Positions 30,867 through 41,399 are shown, counted from the first letter of the stretch. The stretch is 64,000 nt of DNA from Rheum nobile (GCA_027886185.1 WOAB01000598.1:1240001-1304000), one strand, 5' to 3'. A program made the numbers and translations. The notes: generated by a model from the sequence alone, not told the origin.

Positions 30867-32332
30867 TGATAAGCACTACTTTGTAGGGCTTAAGTAAGAG
30901 TTATTAGAGGGTTTATTGGTGCCATTCGGGTAGATTTAGACACATTCATGTGTATGGCGTTTGGGGGCAAAGTTTGGTGTTTTTGGAGGTGTTTGAGCTG
31001 TTTTGGAGATCATAGGAAGCCACAAGGAGAAGACGCCAAGGAAGTGAAGAGAAGAGTAGAAGAACAGTGGACTGAATTTAAATGGTTCGTTCTCTCTACT
31101 CAGATGTCCAAATGGAGTGATTCCAATTCGAGGAGTTAGATCTTGAAGTCTACTACAAGTCCTCAAAATATGAGCGCAATCCGAGTTGAGAATCAAAAGT
31201 TATGGCGTTTTTACTGAAGTGTCGCAGAAGCTGAAGTACTGGAATCCCACCGCACCCAGCGGTGGGCACTGCCGCACCCGCGGCGAGGTCGTCAGAGAAC
31301 TGGAGTTTCTGTTAAATGGCCGCACCCGGCGGTGGAGCCACCGCACCCGCGGTGGAGACGCGCTGAAAGTCTTTTACGAGTTTTCTTATTCCCGTTTTAT
31401 TTTATTTCCGAAACTTTATTTCCAAGTTTGTTATTTTTCTTTTCTTTATTTCTGAATTATTACTTTAGTATTTAAGTTAGGTTTAAGACTTTTTAGAGAG
31501 GATCCAATTCTCAAAACCTAGTTGCCACAGAGAAAATAGTTAGACCTAGTTTCATTCATCGTTGTTTTTCCCTTTTGCTCAGGCAGACAATTGAAGCCTT
31601 TGGATTGATTGGATTGTGAGGTTATTCCTTTACTCTTTCTATGATTGTATTAATTTTCTCTCGTGCTTAATCTCATTGATCATATATCGATTCCCCTTGA
31701 TTTGTTGATTAGGAAATCAATTAGATTGTTAATAGTAGTTCCCTCTAGTCTGACAACCTAGAGAAATTAGTATTATGCTATTGGTTCCCCTTTTCCATAC
31801 AACCTGTTGAGATTGTTATTGATCATACTACTAAGGATTAGAGGATACTGGTTGAGAATCTAAATCCCTTAGTTTGTGTAGAGAATTAATTGCATGCAAT
31901 TGTATGACTGGTTGCTACACTTGCATGTACCTATCTATTCCTGAACTTCCTGCTGCTATTGAATTAAATCGTGAAGGTTAGTAGGGATTTGTTTAATAGT
32001 TAGGGTTATCAAGACTGGTTGGACTGGTAACTATTTCAGAACAAGGATTAGGACTTTCATGAGTATTGAGGACTAGGAATAACCAATGATCGATCTATCA
32101 ATCTGAAGTGTGGATATTTGTTTGGCTGAGTTATTTTTCCAATTTGATTTCAAGTCTTTGTTTTTATTTATTTTGGTTTTAATCAGCAAACCCCCTTGGT
32201 TACTTGTTGGTATACAATTACATCATTGGAATAGTATTTGATTCTCTGTGGGATTCGACCCTTACTTATCAGACTACATTAGTTAGGTTTGTTTAGGATT
32301 ATTTTGTATAGGTGTCACGACAACGCCTATCA
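30867..32332 (+). repeat. 5' LTR of element D
   Basis: 1466 bp. At 31246-31355 it holds four GC-rich hairpins built on CCGC-ACCC-GCGG. It ends GCCTATCA next to the primer site. Confidence 0.95.
31246..31355 (+). repeat. Four CCGC-ACCC-GCGG hairpins in the LTR of D
   Basis: Stems CCCACCGC/GCGGTGGG (31246-31266, loop ACCCA), GCCGC/GCGGC (31271-31284, loop ACCC), CCGC/GCGG (31320-31332, loop ACCCG) and CCACCGC/GCGGTGG (31338-31355, loop ACCC). The outer stem bases differ between copies but stay paired. Duplicated in the 3' LTR 4076 bp downstream. Confidence 0.75.
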
Positions 32333-32335
32333 AAT

Positions 32336-32353
32336 TGGCGCCGTTGCCGGGGA
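32336..32353 (+). other. Primer binding site of D, tRNA-Asp
   Basis: TGGCGCCGTTGCCGGGGA, an exact complement of the 3' end of plant tRNA-Asp(GUC). Confidence 0.9.
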
Positions 32354-32396
32354 GTCAATTTTACTATTCTAATTGTGTGTTTGTTTACCAACTGTT

Positions 32397-32422
32397 GTGT
32401 GGACCTATCTTACGGTCCACAC
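32397..32422 (+). ncRNA. Leader hairpin of element D
   Basis: 9-bp perfect stem GTGTGGACC/GGTCCACAC with loop TATCTTAC, 43 nt after the primer site and about 40 nt before the gag ATG. Identical in A and B. Confidence 0.7.
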
Positions 32423-32464
32423 CTGTGTTACTAATTGATTTCATTGAGATCTCAATCCAGACAG

Positions 32465-33604
32465 ATGGAAGCATTTGATTTTTACTATCAGCAGCAAGGC
32501 TGGCCCCATTACTATCCTGAGCCTCAAGAGACGAGCCAAAGTTCATATACGTCAATGGAGGAGGGCTTCAAGTCACTTGTGCAGAGCATGATAACTATTC
32601 ATCAGGCGACAAACTCCAACATCCAACTTCTAACAACTCAAGTTGGAAGTTTGGCAACTCAGCTTGGAAGGTTGGCTCAAGTTGTGGCAAATATGAATGA
32701 GGATTTTGAAAAGCCACCACCCCAACCGACCCCAGTGGATAATGTGAGTGGCATATCACAACTGAAAGGAGAAAAGACAGAGGAGAAAGTCGAGAACCAG
32801 CGTCCGCAAGTTTGGACAAAATTTTGCGGATCAGTTCTTGGAGTATACCCTTTGGAAGCGATTCCTGTTGATTACACTCCTCCACCTCGTGATCCTAGGA
32901 AGCCACCGCCTCACCTTCCTAAGATGCTAAAAGTGAAGAAGAAGTCGGTGCTTAATATGGAGCCGCGCAGCTCCATAGGTGAGCATGAGGTAAATCTCCC
33001 TTTACTTGATCTGATGCATGTTGTGCCTAAATTTGCTAAATACATGAAATGCTTATGCTGGCCTAGGAAGAGGAAGAAATTGACAAGAGTAATTAATTTG
33101 AATGAACATGTGTCTGCTGCATTCGGAAGACATTTGCCTGAAAAGTGTAGTGATCCTGACATGTTTAGTATTCCTTGTGATATAGGTTACTCCAGGTTTG
33201 ATCATTGCATGTTAGACTTGGGCTCATCTATTAATGTGTTACCCTACTCTGTGTATAAATTGCTAGATCTTGGACCTTTGCTTGGAACTGATTTAGTTAT
33301 TCAATTTGTGAATGGATCCAAAGTTTTTCCGAAAGGAATAGTTGAGGATGTTCTTGTAAAGGTTAATAAGATGATTTTTCCTGTGGATTTTGTGGTGTTA
33401 GACATTGGTTATGATATGCATGTGCCCCCTATACTGTTAGGTAGGCCTTTTCTTAAGACTGCTAACATCCGAATCATTATGAGTAGAGGTATTGTGTCTG
33501 TGAAGTATGGGGGTGATAGGGTGACATTTAAGATATTTGATCATAAGAAACACCCTCCTGATAGTAAGTCTGTGCTGTGTTCTGGATTGAGTGATATCAC
33601 ATGA
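32465..33604 (+). CDS. Gag-protease of element D
   Basis: 379-codon intact frame; the ATG at 32465 is the first one (the open frame extends 10 codons upstream only from a TTG). The N-terminal half is Gag-like (YYQQQGWPHYYPEP, then a helical stretch NIQLLTTQVGSLATQLGRLAQ). The C-terminal half is an Athila-type aspartic protease: HCMLDLGSSINVLPYSVYKL with the catalytic Asp, PKGIVEDVLVKVN, and PPILLGRPFLKTANI. No zinc knuckle is seen. The stop is followed at 15 nt by the conserved hairpin pair. As the element is very young, this is probably a working structural protein/protease; partner enzymes must come from an autonomous relative not in this window. Confidence 0.85.
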   Translation: MEAFDFYYQQQGWPHYYPEPQETSQSSYTSMEEGFKSLVQSMITIHQATNSNIQLLTTQVGSLATQLGRLAQVVANMNEDFEKPPPQPTPVDNVSGISQLKGEKTEEKVENQRPQVWTKFCGSVLGVYPLEAIPVDYTPPPRDPRKPPPHLPKMLKVKKKSVLNMEPRSSIGEHEVNLPLLDLMHVVPKFAKYMKCLCWPRKRKKLTRVINLNEHVSAAFGRHLPEKCSDPDMFSIPCDIGYSRFDHCMLDLGSSINVLPYSVYKLLDLGPLLGTDLVIQFVNGSKVFPKGIVEDVLVKVNKMIFPVDFVVLDIGYDMHVPPILLGRPFLKTANIRIIMSRGIVSVKYGGDRVTFKIFDHKKHPPDSKSVLCSGLSDIT

Positions 33605-33618
33605 TCATAGTAGCACAA

Positions 33619-33664
33619 TGTCAAGCCATGACAATAACTAAGGCGCTATCCGGGAGGCAACCCG
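33619..33664 (+). ncRNA. Paired hairpins after the gag-protease stop of D
   Basis: TGTCA-AGCCA-TGACA (33619-33633), 17 nt, then CGGG-AGGCAA-CCCG (33651-33664). Compared with A and B the first stem has A-T in place of G-C at its last pair, a compensatory change. Confidence 0.65.
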
Positions 33665-34302
33665 AGGTATGCTTTTCTTTTCTTGTTTTTCTTTCCTTAT
33701 TTTTGCATTTGTTTTGGTGTGTTTTTGTTTCCGACTAACCTGCAGGGAGGAGACCCATGCCTATTGAAGAAAGTGTTTACCACCATTGTAAGTCTTTCCT
33801 TCCCTGCACTAAGTCACCCCCCGAAAAAACCTTAAACGGGGAGCAAAAAAAAAAAAAAAAAAAAAAAAGTTTTACCGAAGGCCAGCTGTCCAGAATTTCC
33901 CATGGAGAAGGTGCGTATCATGTTGTCAAGGAGGATACATTGCCTTACACTTGATTTGGCAACGATGATGACCCTACAATTGACAGCTGAGGAGAAGGAA
34001 CACTAGAACCCACACCATGATTACATCTAGGCTCCACCATGTGTTCCTAGAAGGCCGTGCAACCCCGCCATACATGCTATACCACTATTCACCAAAGTGG
34101 TTCCCTTTTGGTTGCACGGTAGGAGAAGGTTATAGAGTTGATGAAGACACCCGCCCAACACCAGAGACCTAGGCATTTATTGAGAAGACCGCCAGCGACA
34201 CCTACAGTGTCCAAGCAGCTTGGCGACGTTTGTGAGTTATTTTTTGCTTTTCCCTGTGCTTCTATTCTTTTGTCTTTCATTACATTGAGGACAATGCAAT
34301 GT

Positions 34303-34317
34303 TTAAGCATGGGGGAG
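34303..34317 (+). other. Internal polypurine-tract-like copy in D
   Basis: TTAAGCATGGGGGAG, matching the terminal tract at 34927-34940 over 14 bases, about 620 bp upstream of it. Confidence 0.6.
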
Positions 34318-34404
34318 AGTTCTATACTTGCTACGTTGTTGAGGAGAAAAAAAAAATTGAAAAAGCCAAAAATTGAAAAAAGGCATACATAAAAATCCTG
34401 GGAT

Positions 34405-34560
34405 AGGTCGAAAACCCGAAAGGGCGGCCTAGGCAATAAGCAGGTGGCTTGGACCAGCATTAGGCTGGGGTAATATGAGGTCAAGAGTGACGTGAGCATA
34501 ATGTGAGCACATCTTTGAAAAAAAAATATGAGTGGCTTGGTGAAAACCCGAAAGGGCGCC
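34405..34560 (+). ncRNA. 3' noncoding hairpin block of D (two GAAA hairpins around a third)
   Basis: 34405-34430: outer stem AGGTCG/CGGCCT, AAAA bulge, CCC-GAAA-GGG. 34454-34468: CCAGC/GCTGG with loop ATTAG. 34539-34560: outer stem GGTG/CGCC, AAAA bulge, CCC-GAAA-GGG. Same order in A and B. Confidence 0.6.
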
Positions 34561-34926
34561 TTGGCAAAATGAGCGAAAAAGAAGAAGAGTGATTTTAGGA
34601 TTTCTCTTTATTCTTGGCGAGGCGTCATAAGAAGAGGAGTCAAAGAAGGATTGTCGGGTAGGTCACTCTGGGAGGCATAAGGAGCAATAGATGGAGGATA
34701 GGATTAGAGGTTACTCACACTATTGGATGTCCGGGTTAAGCTTGGGGGAAGTATTCTGCTTGCCCCTTAAGCTTGTTGAGTATGGATGTGTTGTAGATGA
34801 GATTGGTGCCAGGAGCTTTGGCATGGGTTAGGTGACTCTTAGTTGGAGGATATGCTTCCTGAGACCTTGGGTGCTGCATTGGAGGAGTAGACTCTTTATT
34901 AGTTTACTCGAGGACGAGCAAAGATC

Positions 34927-34942
34927 TAAGCATGGGGGAGTT
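34927..34942 (+). other. Polypurine tract of D
   Basis: TAAGCATGGGGGAGTT just before the 3' LTR. Confidence 0.85.
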
Positions 34943-36408
34943 TGATAAGCACTACTTTGTAGGGCTTAAGTAAGAGTTATTAGAGGGTTTATTGGTGCCA
35001 TTCGGGTAGATTTAGACACATTCATGTGTATGGCGTTTTGGGGCAAAGTTTGGTGTTTTTGGAGGTGTTTGAGCTGTTTTGGAGATCATAGGAAGCCACA
35101 AGGAGAAGACGCCAAGGAAGTGAAGAGAAGAGTAGAAGAACAGTGGACTGAATTTAAATGGTTCGTTCTCTCTACTCAGATGTCCAAATGGAGTGATTCC
35201 AATTCGAGGAGTTAGATCTTGAAGTCTACTACAAGTCCTCAAAATATGAGCGCAATCCGAGTTGAGAATCAAAAGTTATGGCGTTTTTACTGAAGTGTCG
35301 CAGAAGCTGAAGTACTGGAATCCCACCGCACCCAGCGGTGGGCACTGCCGCACCCGCGGCGAGGTCGTCAGAGAACTGGAGTTTCTGTTAAATGGCCGCA
35401 CCCGGCGGTGGAGCCACCGCACCCGCGGTGGAGACGCGCTGAAAGTCTTTTACGAGTTTTCTTATTCCCGTTTTATTTTATTTCCGAAACTTTATTTCCA
35501 AGTTTGTTATTTTTCTTTTCTTTATTTCTGAATTATTACTTTAGTATTTAAGTTAGGTTTAAGACTTTTTAGAGAGGATCCAATTCTCAAAACCTAGTTG
35601 CCACAGAGAAAATAGTTAGACCTAGTTTCATTCATCGTTGTTTTTCCCTTTTGCTCAGGCAGACAATTGAAGCCTTTGGATTGATTGGATTGTGAGGTTA
35701 TTCCTTTACTCTTTCTATGATTGTATTAATTTTCTCTCGTGCTTAATCTCATTGATCATATATCGATTCCCCTTGATTTGTTGATTAGGAAATCAATTAG
35801 ATTGTTAATAGTAGTTCCCTCTAGTCTGACAACCTAGAGAAATTAGTATTATGCTATTGGTTCCCCTTTTCCATACAACCTGTTGAGATTGTTATTGATC
35901 ATACTACTAAGGATTAGAGGATACTGGTTGAGAATCTAAATCCCTTAGTTTGTGTAGAGAATTAATTGCATGCAATTGTATGACTGGTTGCTACACTTGC
36001 ATGTACCTATCTATTCCTGAACTTCCTGCTGCTATTGAATTAAATCGTGAAGGTTAGTAGGGATTTGTTTAATAGTTAGGGTTATCAAGACTGGTTGGAC
36101 TGGTAACTATTTCAGAACAAGGATTAGGACTTTCATGAGTATTGAGGACTAGGAATAACCAATGATCGATCTATCAATCTGAAGTGTGGATATTTGTTTG
36201 GCTGAGTTATTTTTCCAATTTGATTTCAAGTCTTTGTTTTTATTTATTTTGGTTTTAATCAGCAAACCCCCTTGGTTACTTGTTGGTATACAATTACATC
36301 ATTGGAATAGTATTTGATTCTCTGTGGGATTCGACCCTTACTTACCAGACTACATTAGTTAGGTTTGTTTAGGATTATTTTGTATAGGTGTCACGACAAC
36401 GCCTATCA
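34943..36408 (+). repeat. 3' LTR of element D
   Basis: 1466 bp; differs from the 5' LTR near 35037 and 36346 only. Followed by the target duplication GCGAC. Confidence 0.95.
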
Positions 36409-36540
36409 GCGACCCATCTACGGTGAAACCCTGCAGCGCCACGAGCCCAATGTAGTTGCCATTGGCTCATTCGGACTCCGTGAGATCCACCAACGAGCCA
36501 TCCTAAGTGGGCTCCTTGCATGGGCCATTCTGAAAAATTG

Positions 36541-36990
36541 CTAGGATGAAAGGAGTGCCATTCAAGTGGGCAGATGAAGATGGATGATGACGGTGTTACT
36601 AGGCCAATTCAGCTAATGGGCCAAGATAAGAGGAAATTCAAGGGGCACCAAGTAGCCCAATTCCATCGAAGTCCGGATTCAACCTGGTTAGTAAATCGTT
36701 CTAATTATTTCGTCACAGTTAGAATTGTTTAGCTATTGCAACATTGTTTAGATTAAGTCTATTTAATTATTACACGATCATCATATGCTTATGTCATGTG
36801 AGTGCAAACTAGTGAGCAAAACGCAAGTTAAAGCAATACATACAAGCGTGTCAACAAGAATCATCAACCTTTTGCAAGTGGAAATCAAATGACAACTATA
36901 CAGAGTCAACAAACGTGTCATTGAAATTAATGGCTACGGCAGGCAAGATCCTCATAAGGCGACTTTACAATGACAACAAGAGACAACAAG
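36541..36990 (+). other. Body of element E, no gene
   Basis: Noncoding sequence of E between the leader repeats and the insertion of C. No domain seen. Confidence 0.45.
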
Positions 36991-36995
36991 AACAT

Positions 36996-38059
36996 TGATG
37001 TAAGCCCAACCTCGATTTGGAACTCAATATCAAGGTGAAGTCTCTCTCCAAGTTGTGATTGAGTCGAAGTAGAGATGAACCTTCTCTTGGCAGAATTTCG
37101 GTGGTTGGATTGAACTTAGTTTTGATCCGATTGAGGGGGTTTCTATTTGTGTTTTTGATAGAGGGATAAGTAGACAATTAGTTGAAGAAAAAATCACCAC
37201 AACTCCTTGAACAAGTCATCACTTTTGGTTGAGGATAAACGCACCACAATCAAAAGAGAAAAGGCTTTGATAAACTCACAAAGACAAGGTTTTTTGTTGG
37301 AATGTCTCCAAATGATTTCAATTAGAAACTCAAGGTTTTAGAGATAACAAGATGAGAAACTAAGGCCTGAAAGGCTAGCTTATAAAGGCAGGAAAATGAC
37401 AAAAGATGCAACTCTTGATCTAGCCTAATAAAGATAAGAACAACTCTTCACTTGTCCGACTTGAAGACCACGATTCTGACATCGGTCCGGGATAAAATTT
37501 ATAGGAGTGTTAAATGATTAAGTGACACGTGGCTCCACGAAATTTGAAGTCCAACGCACGAGTGGATTTGAAACGCGCCCATGGAGAGTGCAACGGTGTC
37601 ATTCTGGTGCGACGTCGGCAGCGCTTGACAATTGTTGGAGAAGAACCACCATGTAAAATGCAATTTTCTAGGCTCAACTGATCTCATTAGGTTTCCTTGA
37701 AGGTCTAAGGTCAGTTGACAAGATTTAGCTCGAATAATTGTTCCTGGAGGGTGGTCAACGATGTGCACACTTGGAGGAACCCTAACGAGGGCGCGTGTTT
37801 GGCTTCTTGTGAGTGGAGGCGTCGGCGCAACTGCATTTTCCTCCGGCACTCTTGACTTCCCTAGGCTTGTTTGGTCCTTAGAAGACCGTGGAAAGAAGCC
37901 AAGTCATTTGGAGGTGATTGGCTCGGTGAGTTGCGAGGAGGAATGACTTACGACGTGGGCGCCTGTGCTTACTCTAGCGATGGGGCGTTTCTTTGTGAGC
38001 TTGGTCTTGCTTGGCCTATGCCTTCTTGTTCTTGATTGATCATAGGGGTGATCACATCA
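36996..38059 (-). repeat. 3' LTR of element C
   Basis: 1064 bp; a purine tract (CAAGGGAGTAAGGA) lies just before it on the minus strand. The last part of the pol frame (37849-37499, with PPLTRSQTRALVRV, CR-like) lies inside. Matches the other LTR from about 37467 to 38059 only. Confidence 0.6.
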
Positions 38060-38072
38060 TCCTTACTCCCTT

Positions 38073-41000
38073 GAAAGAGATTCGACCATGAATTTACCTC
38101 GTCATTTGAGTCTTCATGACCCACATAATTTTGTATGCATTATTATTGATGTTCTCAAGGACTTAGAAAGTCCCGTCGCCTCTTGGGTTGAGCTTTGAGT
38201 TGCGGAGGATTAGGAACCGCTCCTTCCTAAGGTGGAATCACACAAGATCTTCGGGTTCAAAGAGGACTTCACGTCAACCTTTGTTGGCTTGCTTGGTGTA
38301 TTGCGCCATGCACTTCTCAAGTTGAGGCCTATTTGTCTCATGTAGGTGTTTGATATAGGCAGTGTGTTCAACACCTTATTTGCTTTTCGAGTCCTTAAGT
38401 ATGTAAGGAACCAAGTTTAGGGGCGTGTTAGGGTTGCGTCCATAAACCACTTCGAAATGAGACTTCTTGGTAGTTGAATGGATGGTCTTATTGTAGGCAA
38501 ACTCGATGAATGCAAGGCACTCTTCCCACATGCGCTAATGCTCAACATAGATCGAAGTAAAGCACCAAGGGTTCGGTTTACTACCTAAGTTTGGCCATCC
38601 GTTTGTGTATGAAAAGTGGTGGAGAAAAGTAGCTTGGTGCCCAATTTTGACCAAACAGTTTTCCAAAATTAACTAAGAAATTTCACATCTCCATCGGACA
38701 CAATGGTCTTTGGCACACCATGAAGTCTTACAACTTAATTAAAGAACATATCTGCCACATGGGAGGCATTGTCGGTTTTATGGCAAGCAATGAAGTGTGC
38801 CATCTTGGAGAACCGGTCTACCACTACAAAAACTGAGCCTCGACCTTTGTTGGACCTAGGAAGGCCCAACACAAAATCCATAGACACATCCTCCCAAGGA
38901 GCATGAGGAATAGGCAAAGGAGAGTACAAGCTATGGGGATGCAATTTAGACTTCACTCGTAGGCAAGTCACACACGAAGCACAAAATTCTCAACATCTAT
39001 AAGAATATGTGGCAAGTAAAATGTTCTTTTAGCATGCTCAAAGTTTTAGATACCCCAAAATGACCCATAAGTCCAGCTCCGTGAGCTTCATGCACAAATA
39101 ATATCCTAAGAGATCCTCTTGGAACACATAATTTGTTACATTTGAAAAGATAACCATTATGAAAAAAGAATTGTTCCATGCTACCCGTAGTCATGTAAGC
39201 ACTAAATACATCTCTAAAATCAACATCTTGTGCATACAAATCTCTCATGAAAGAAAACCCAAGCATTTTAGCTTCAAGAGTAGTTAGAAGAGTATACCTT
39301 TGTGACAATGCATCGGCCACGATGTTGTCTTTACCTTTCTTGTGTTTGATGACATAATGAAAGGCTTCTATGAACTCAACTCACCTAGGATGTTGCTTGT
39401 TGAGTTTTATTTCACTACGAAGGAACTTCAGGGCTTCATGATCTGATTGTATGACAAATTTCTGTGGGCAAGAGGTAGTGTTGCCAAGTGTGAAGCACTC
39501 GAACCAAAGCTAGCAATTCATTGTCTAAAGTGGGATAGTTGAGCTCAGCTCCACTCAACTTCTCGCTAAAGAAAGCTATAGGCCGTCCTTCTTGCATCAA
39601 TACACCACCTAGATCAATACCCGAGGCATCACATTCAATCTCGAATGTCTTGGAGAAGTCAGGCAACACAAGCAAGGGGGCCTTGGTGAGCTTAGACTTG
39701 AGGGCTTGGAAAGATTCTTCTTGAGGTGTACCCCAAAGGAAGGGCATATTCTTCTTCGTCAACTCAATGAGGGGTGCAACTAGAGTGCAAAAATCCTTGA
39801 CAAACCAGTAGTAGAACCCGACAAGCCCTATGAAACTCCTCACTTGGGAGGTCGGTGTTGGCCACTCTCTAATGGCTTTGACCTTCTTTTCATCCACCTT
39901 TAGTCTTGTTTTGCATACCATAAAGCCAAGGAAGACAATATGATCTGAACACAAGTGGCATTTCTTAAAGTTAGAAAAACGTTGTTGCTCTCAAACTACT
40001 TCAAGGACTAGCCTAAGGTGTTTAGCTTGCTCTTGCAAATTTTGGTTATAGATCAAAATGTCATCAAAGTAAACAACCACAAACTTGCCAAGAAAAGCAC
40101 GCAAAACATGATTCATGAGGCGCATAAAGGTGCTAGGAGCATCGATCAATCCAAAGAGCATGACCAACCACTCATACAAACCATATATTGTCTTGAAGGT
40201 TGTCTTCCACTCATCTCCTTCTTTCATGCGGATTTGGTGATATCTACTTTTTAAGTCAACCTTTGAAAACACTTGGGAGCCATGTAGTTCATCAAGCATA
40301 TCATCTAGGCATGGGATAGGATGCATATACTTCATGTTGAGGTTGTTTATGGCTCAATACTCCACACACATGCGCCAAGATCCATCTTTCTTGGGCACAA
40401 GGATCCCTGGGACTGCACATGGGCTCAAACTCTCCCTAACATATCCCTTCTCCATCAATTCTTGCACTTGCCTTTGAAGCTCCTTGGTCTCGGTTGGATT
40501 GGTTCTATAGGCAGCTCGATTTGGCAACGACCCTCTCAGGATGAAGTCTATTTGATGTTCAATGCCTCAAATTGGTGGGAGGCCACTTGGAATCTCTTCT
40601 TGAATTAGATCGTCAAATTCCTGCAGCAAGGAAGAGATATGAGGGGGCAGATCACTCAACTCTTGACAAGTAAGTAAAATATCTTCAAAGAGTAAAAGGA
40701 AACAAGTGTTACTTCCCTGGATGATGTGATCTACATGTTTAGCTTTGGCCAAAAGGATGTGGTTGGAGGCAACCGAGTTGGTGCCTATATCCATCTTCTT
40801 TATGTTGCCTTTCTTCTCTTTTTCTCTTATCATTCTTCTTTGCTCATTATCCACATGGTCAGCCATGATTTCATGAGGGGAAAAAGGGTGAAGAGTGATC
40901 CCTTTTCTCTTCAAATGGAAGGAAAACTTGTTACTTACTCCTTGATGAATTACTCCATGTTCATAATGCCACGACCTTCCCAAAAGAATGTGACATGCCG

Positions 41001-41230
41001 TCATGGGAAGAACATAACACAGACTTCATGTTCATCTTCATGTCCTCCAATGGAGAAGTGAACCATAGCTTGCTTGTTGACCTTAAGTGGAGTGTTGGCA
41101 TTCAACCAACTCAAAGTGTAAGGTTAATGGGGAGGCATGGTTTTGATGTTGAACCGAGTCACCATCTCTTGATCGATGATATTGCAGCATAAACCACCAT
41201 CAATGATCATGTTTCATACCTTACCAGATG
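38073..41230 (-). pseudogene. Protease-RT-RNase H-integrase remnant of element C
   Basis: From right to left: protease around IIDQEMVTRF (41160-41200) and ACHILLGRSWHYEHGV (41000-40950); RT with YMHPIPCLDDMLDELHG, VFSKVDLKSRYHQIRMKEGD and the catalytic VVVYFDDILIY (40330-40040); RNase H with FEIECDASGIDLGGVLMQEG (39650-39580); integrase zinc domain (HGAGLMGHFGVSKTL near 39080) and core (WEDVSMDFVLGLP, VVVDRFSKMAHF near 38900-38790); worn integrase end to 38100. Frames change many times. Unlike the two other CRM-like copies here, the RT palm is still recognisable. Confidence 0.8.
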
Positions 41231-41399
41231 TAGCATCTTGTGTAGAAGATTATTTCTCGTTGAGATGGCAAAGAGCGAGATTCATTGGCGACAAGTATTA
41301 TTTTCACCACAAACACTTCACCGGTAACCGCCACTTCATGTGTGTCTTCCTCTTCCTCAACTTGCTCTTATTCTAGGACTTCCTCCTCGAATTCATACT

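Larger units (their letters stand above)
30867..36408 (+). mobile_element. Very young Athila-like non-autonomous element D (gag-protease only)
   Basis: Two 1466-bp LTRs (TGATAAGCAC...CGCCTATCA) flanked by a perfect 5-bp target duplication GCGAC (30862-30866 and 36409-36413). By eye the LTRs differ at only two positions. It has a perfect tRNA-Asp primer site, the leader hairpin, one intact gag-protease frame, about 1.3 kb of noncoding sequence with conserved hairpins, and a polypurine tract. RT, RNase H and integrase are absent. It must have moved recently using enzymes from elsewhere. Confidence 0.95.
30290..36540 (+). repeat. Four degenerate 190-198 bp tandem repeats in the leader of E
   Basis: Equivalent points lie at 30294, 30492, 30682 and 36420. 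Removing element D plus one target copy (5547 bp) puts the last at 30873, giving spacings of 198, 190 and 191 bp. Shared words are CACGAGTCCA/AAGAGTCCA, CGGCCTTGCA, TTTGAGCC and GAGCCATCC. Element D inserted inside the last copy. Confidence 0.65.

Noticed and set aside
30948..31455. Frames in the 5' LTR of D, duplicated at 35024-35531
   Set aside because: LTR sequence; no domain and no link to the gag-protease frame.
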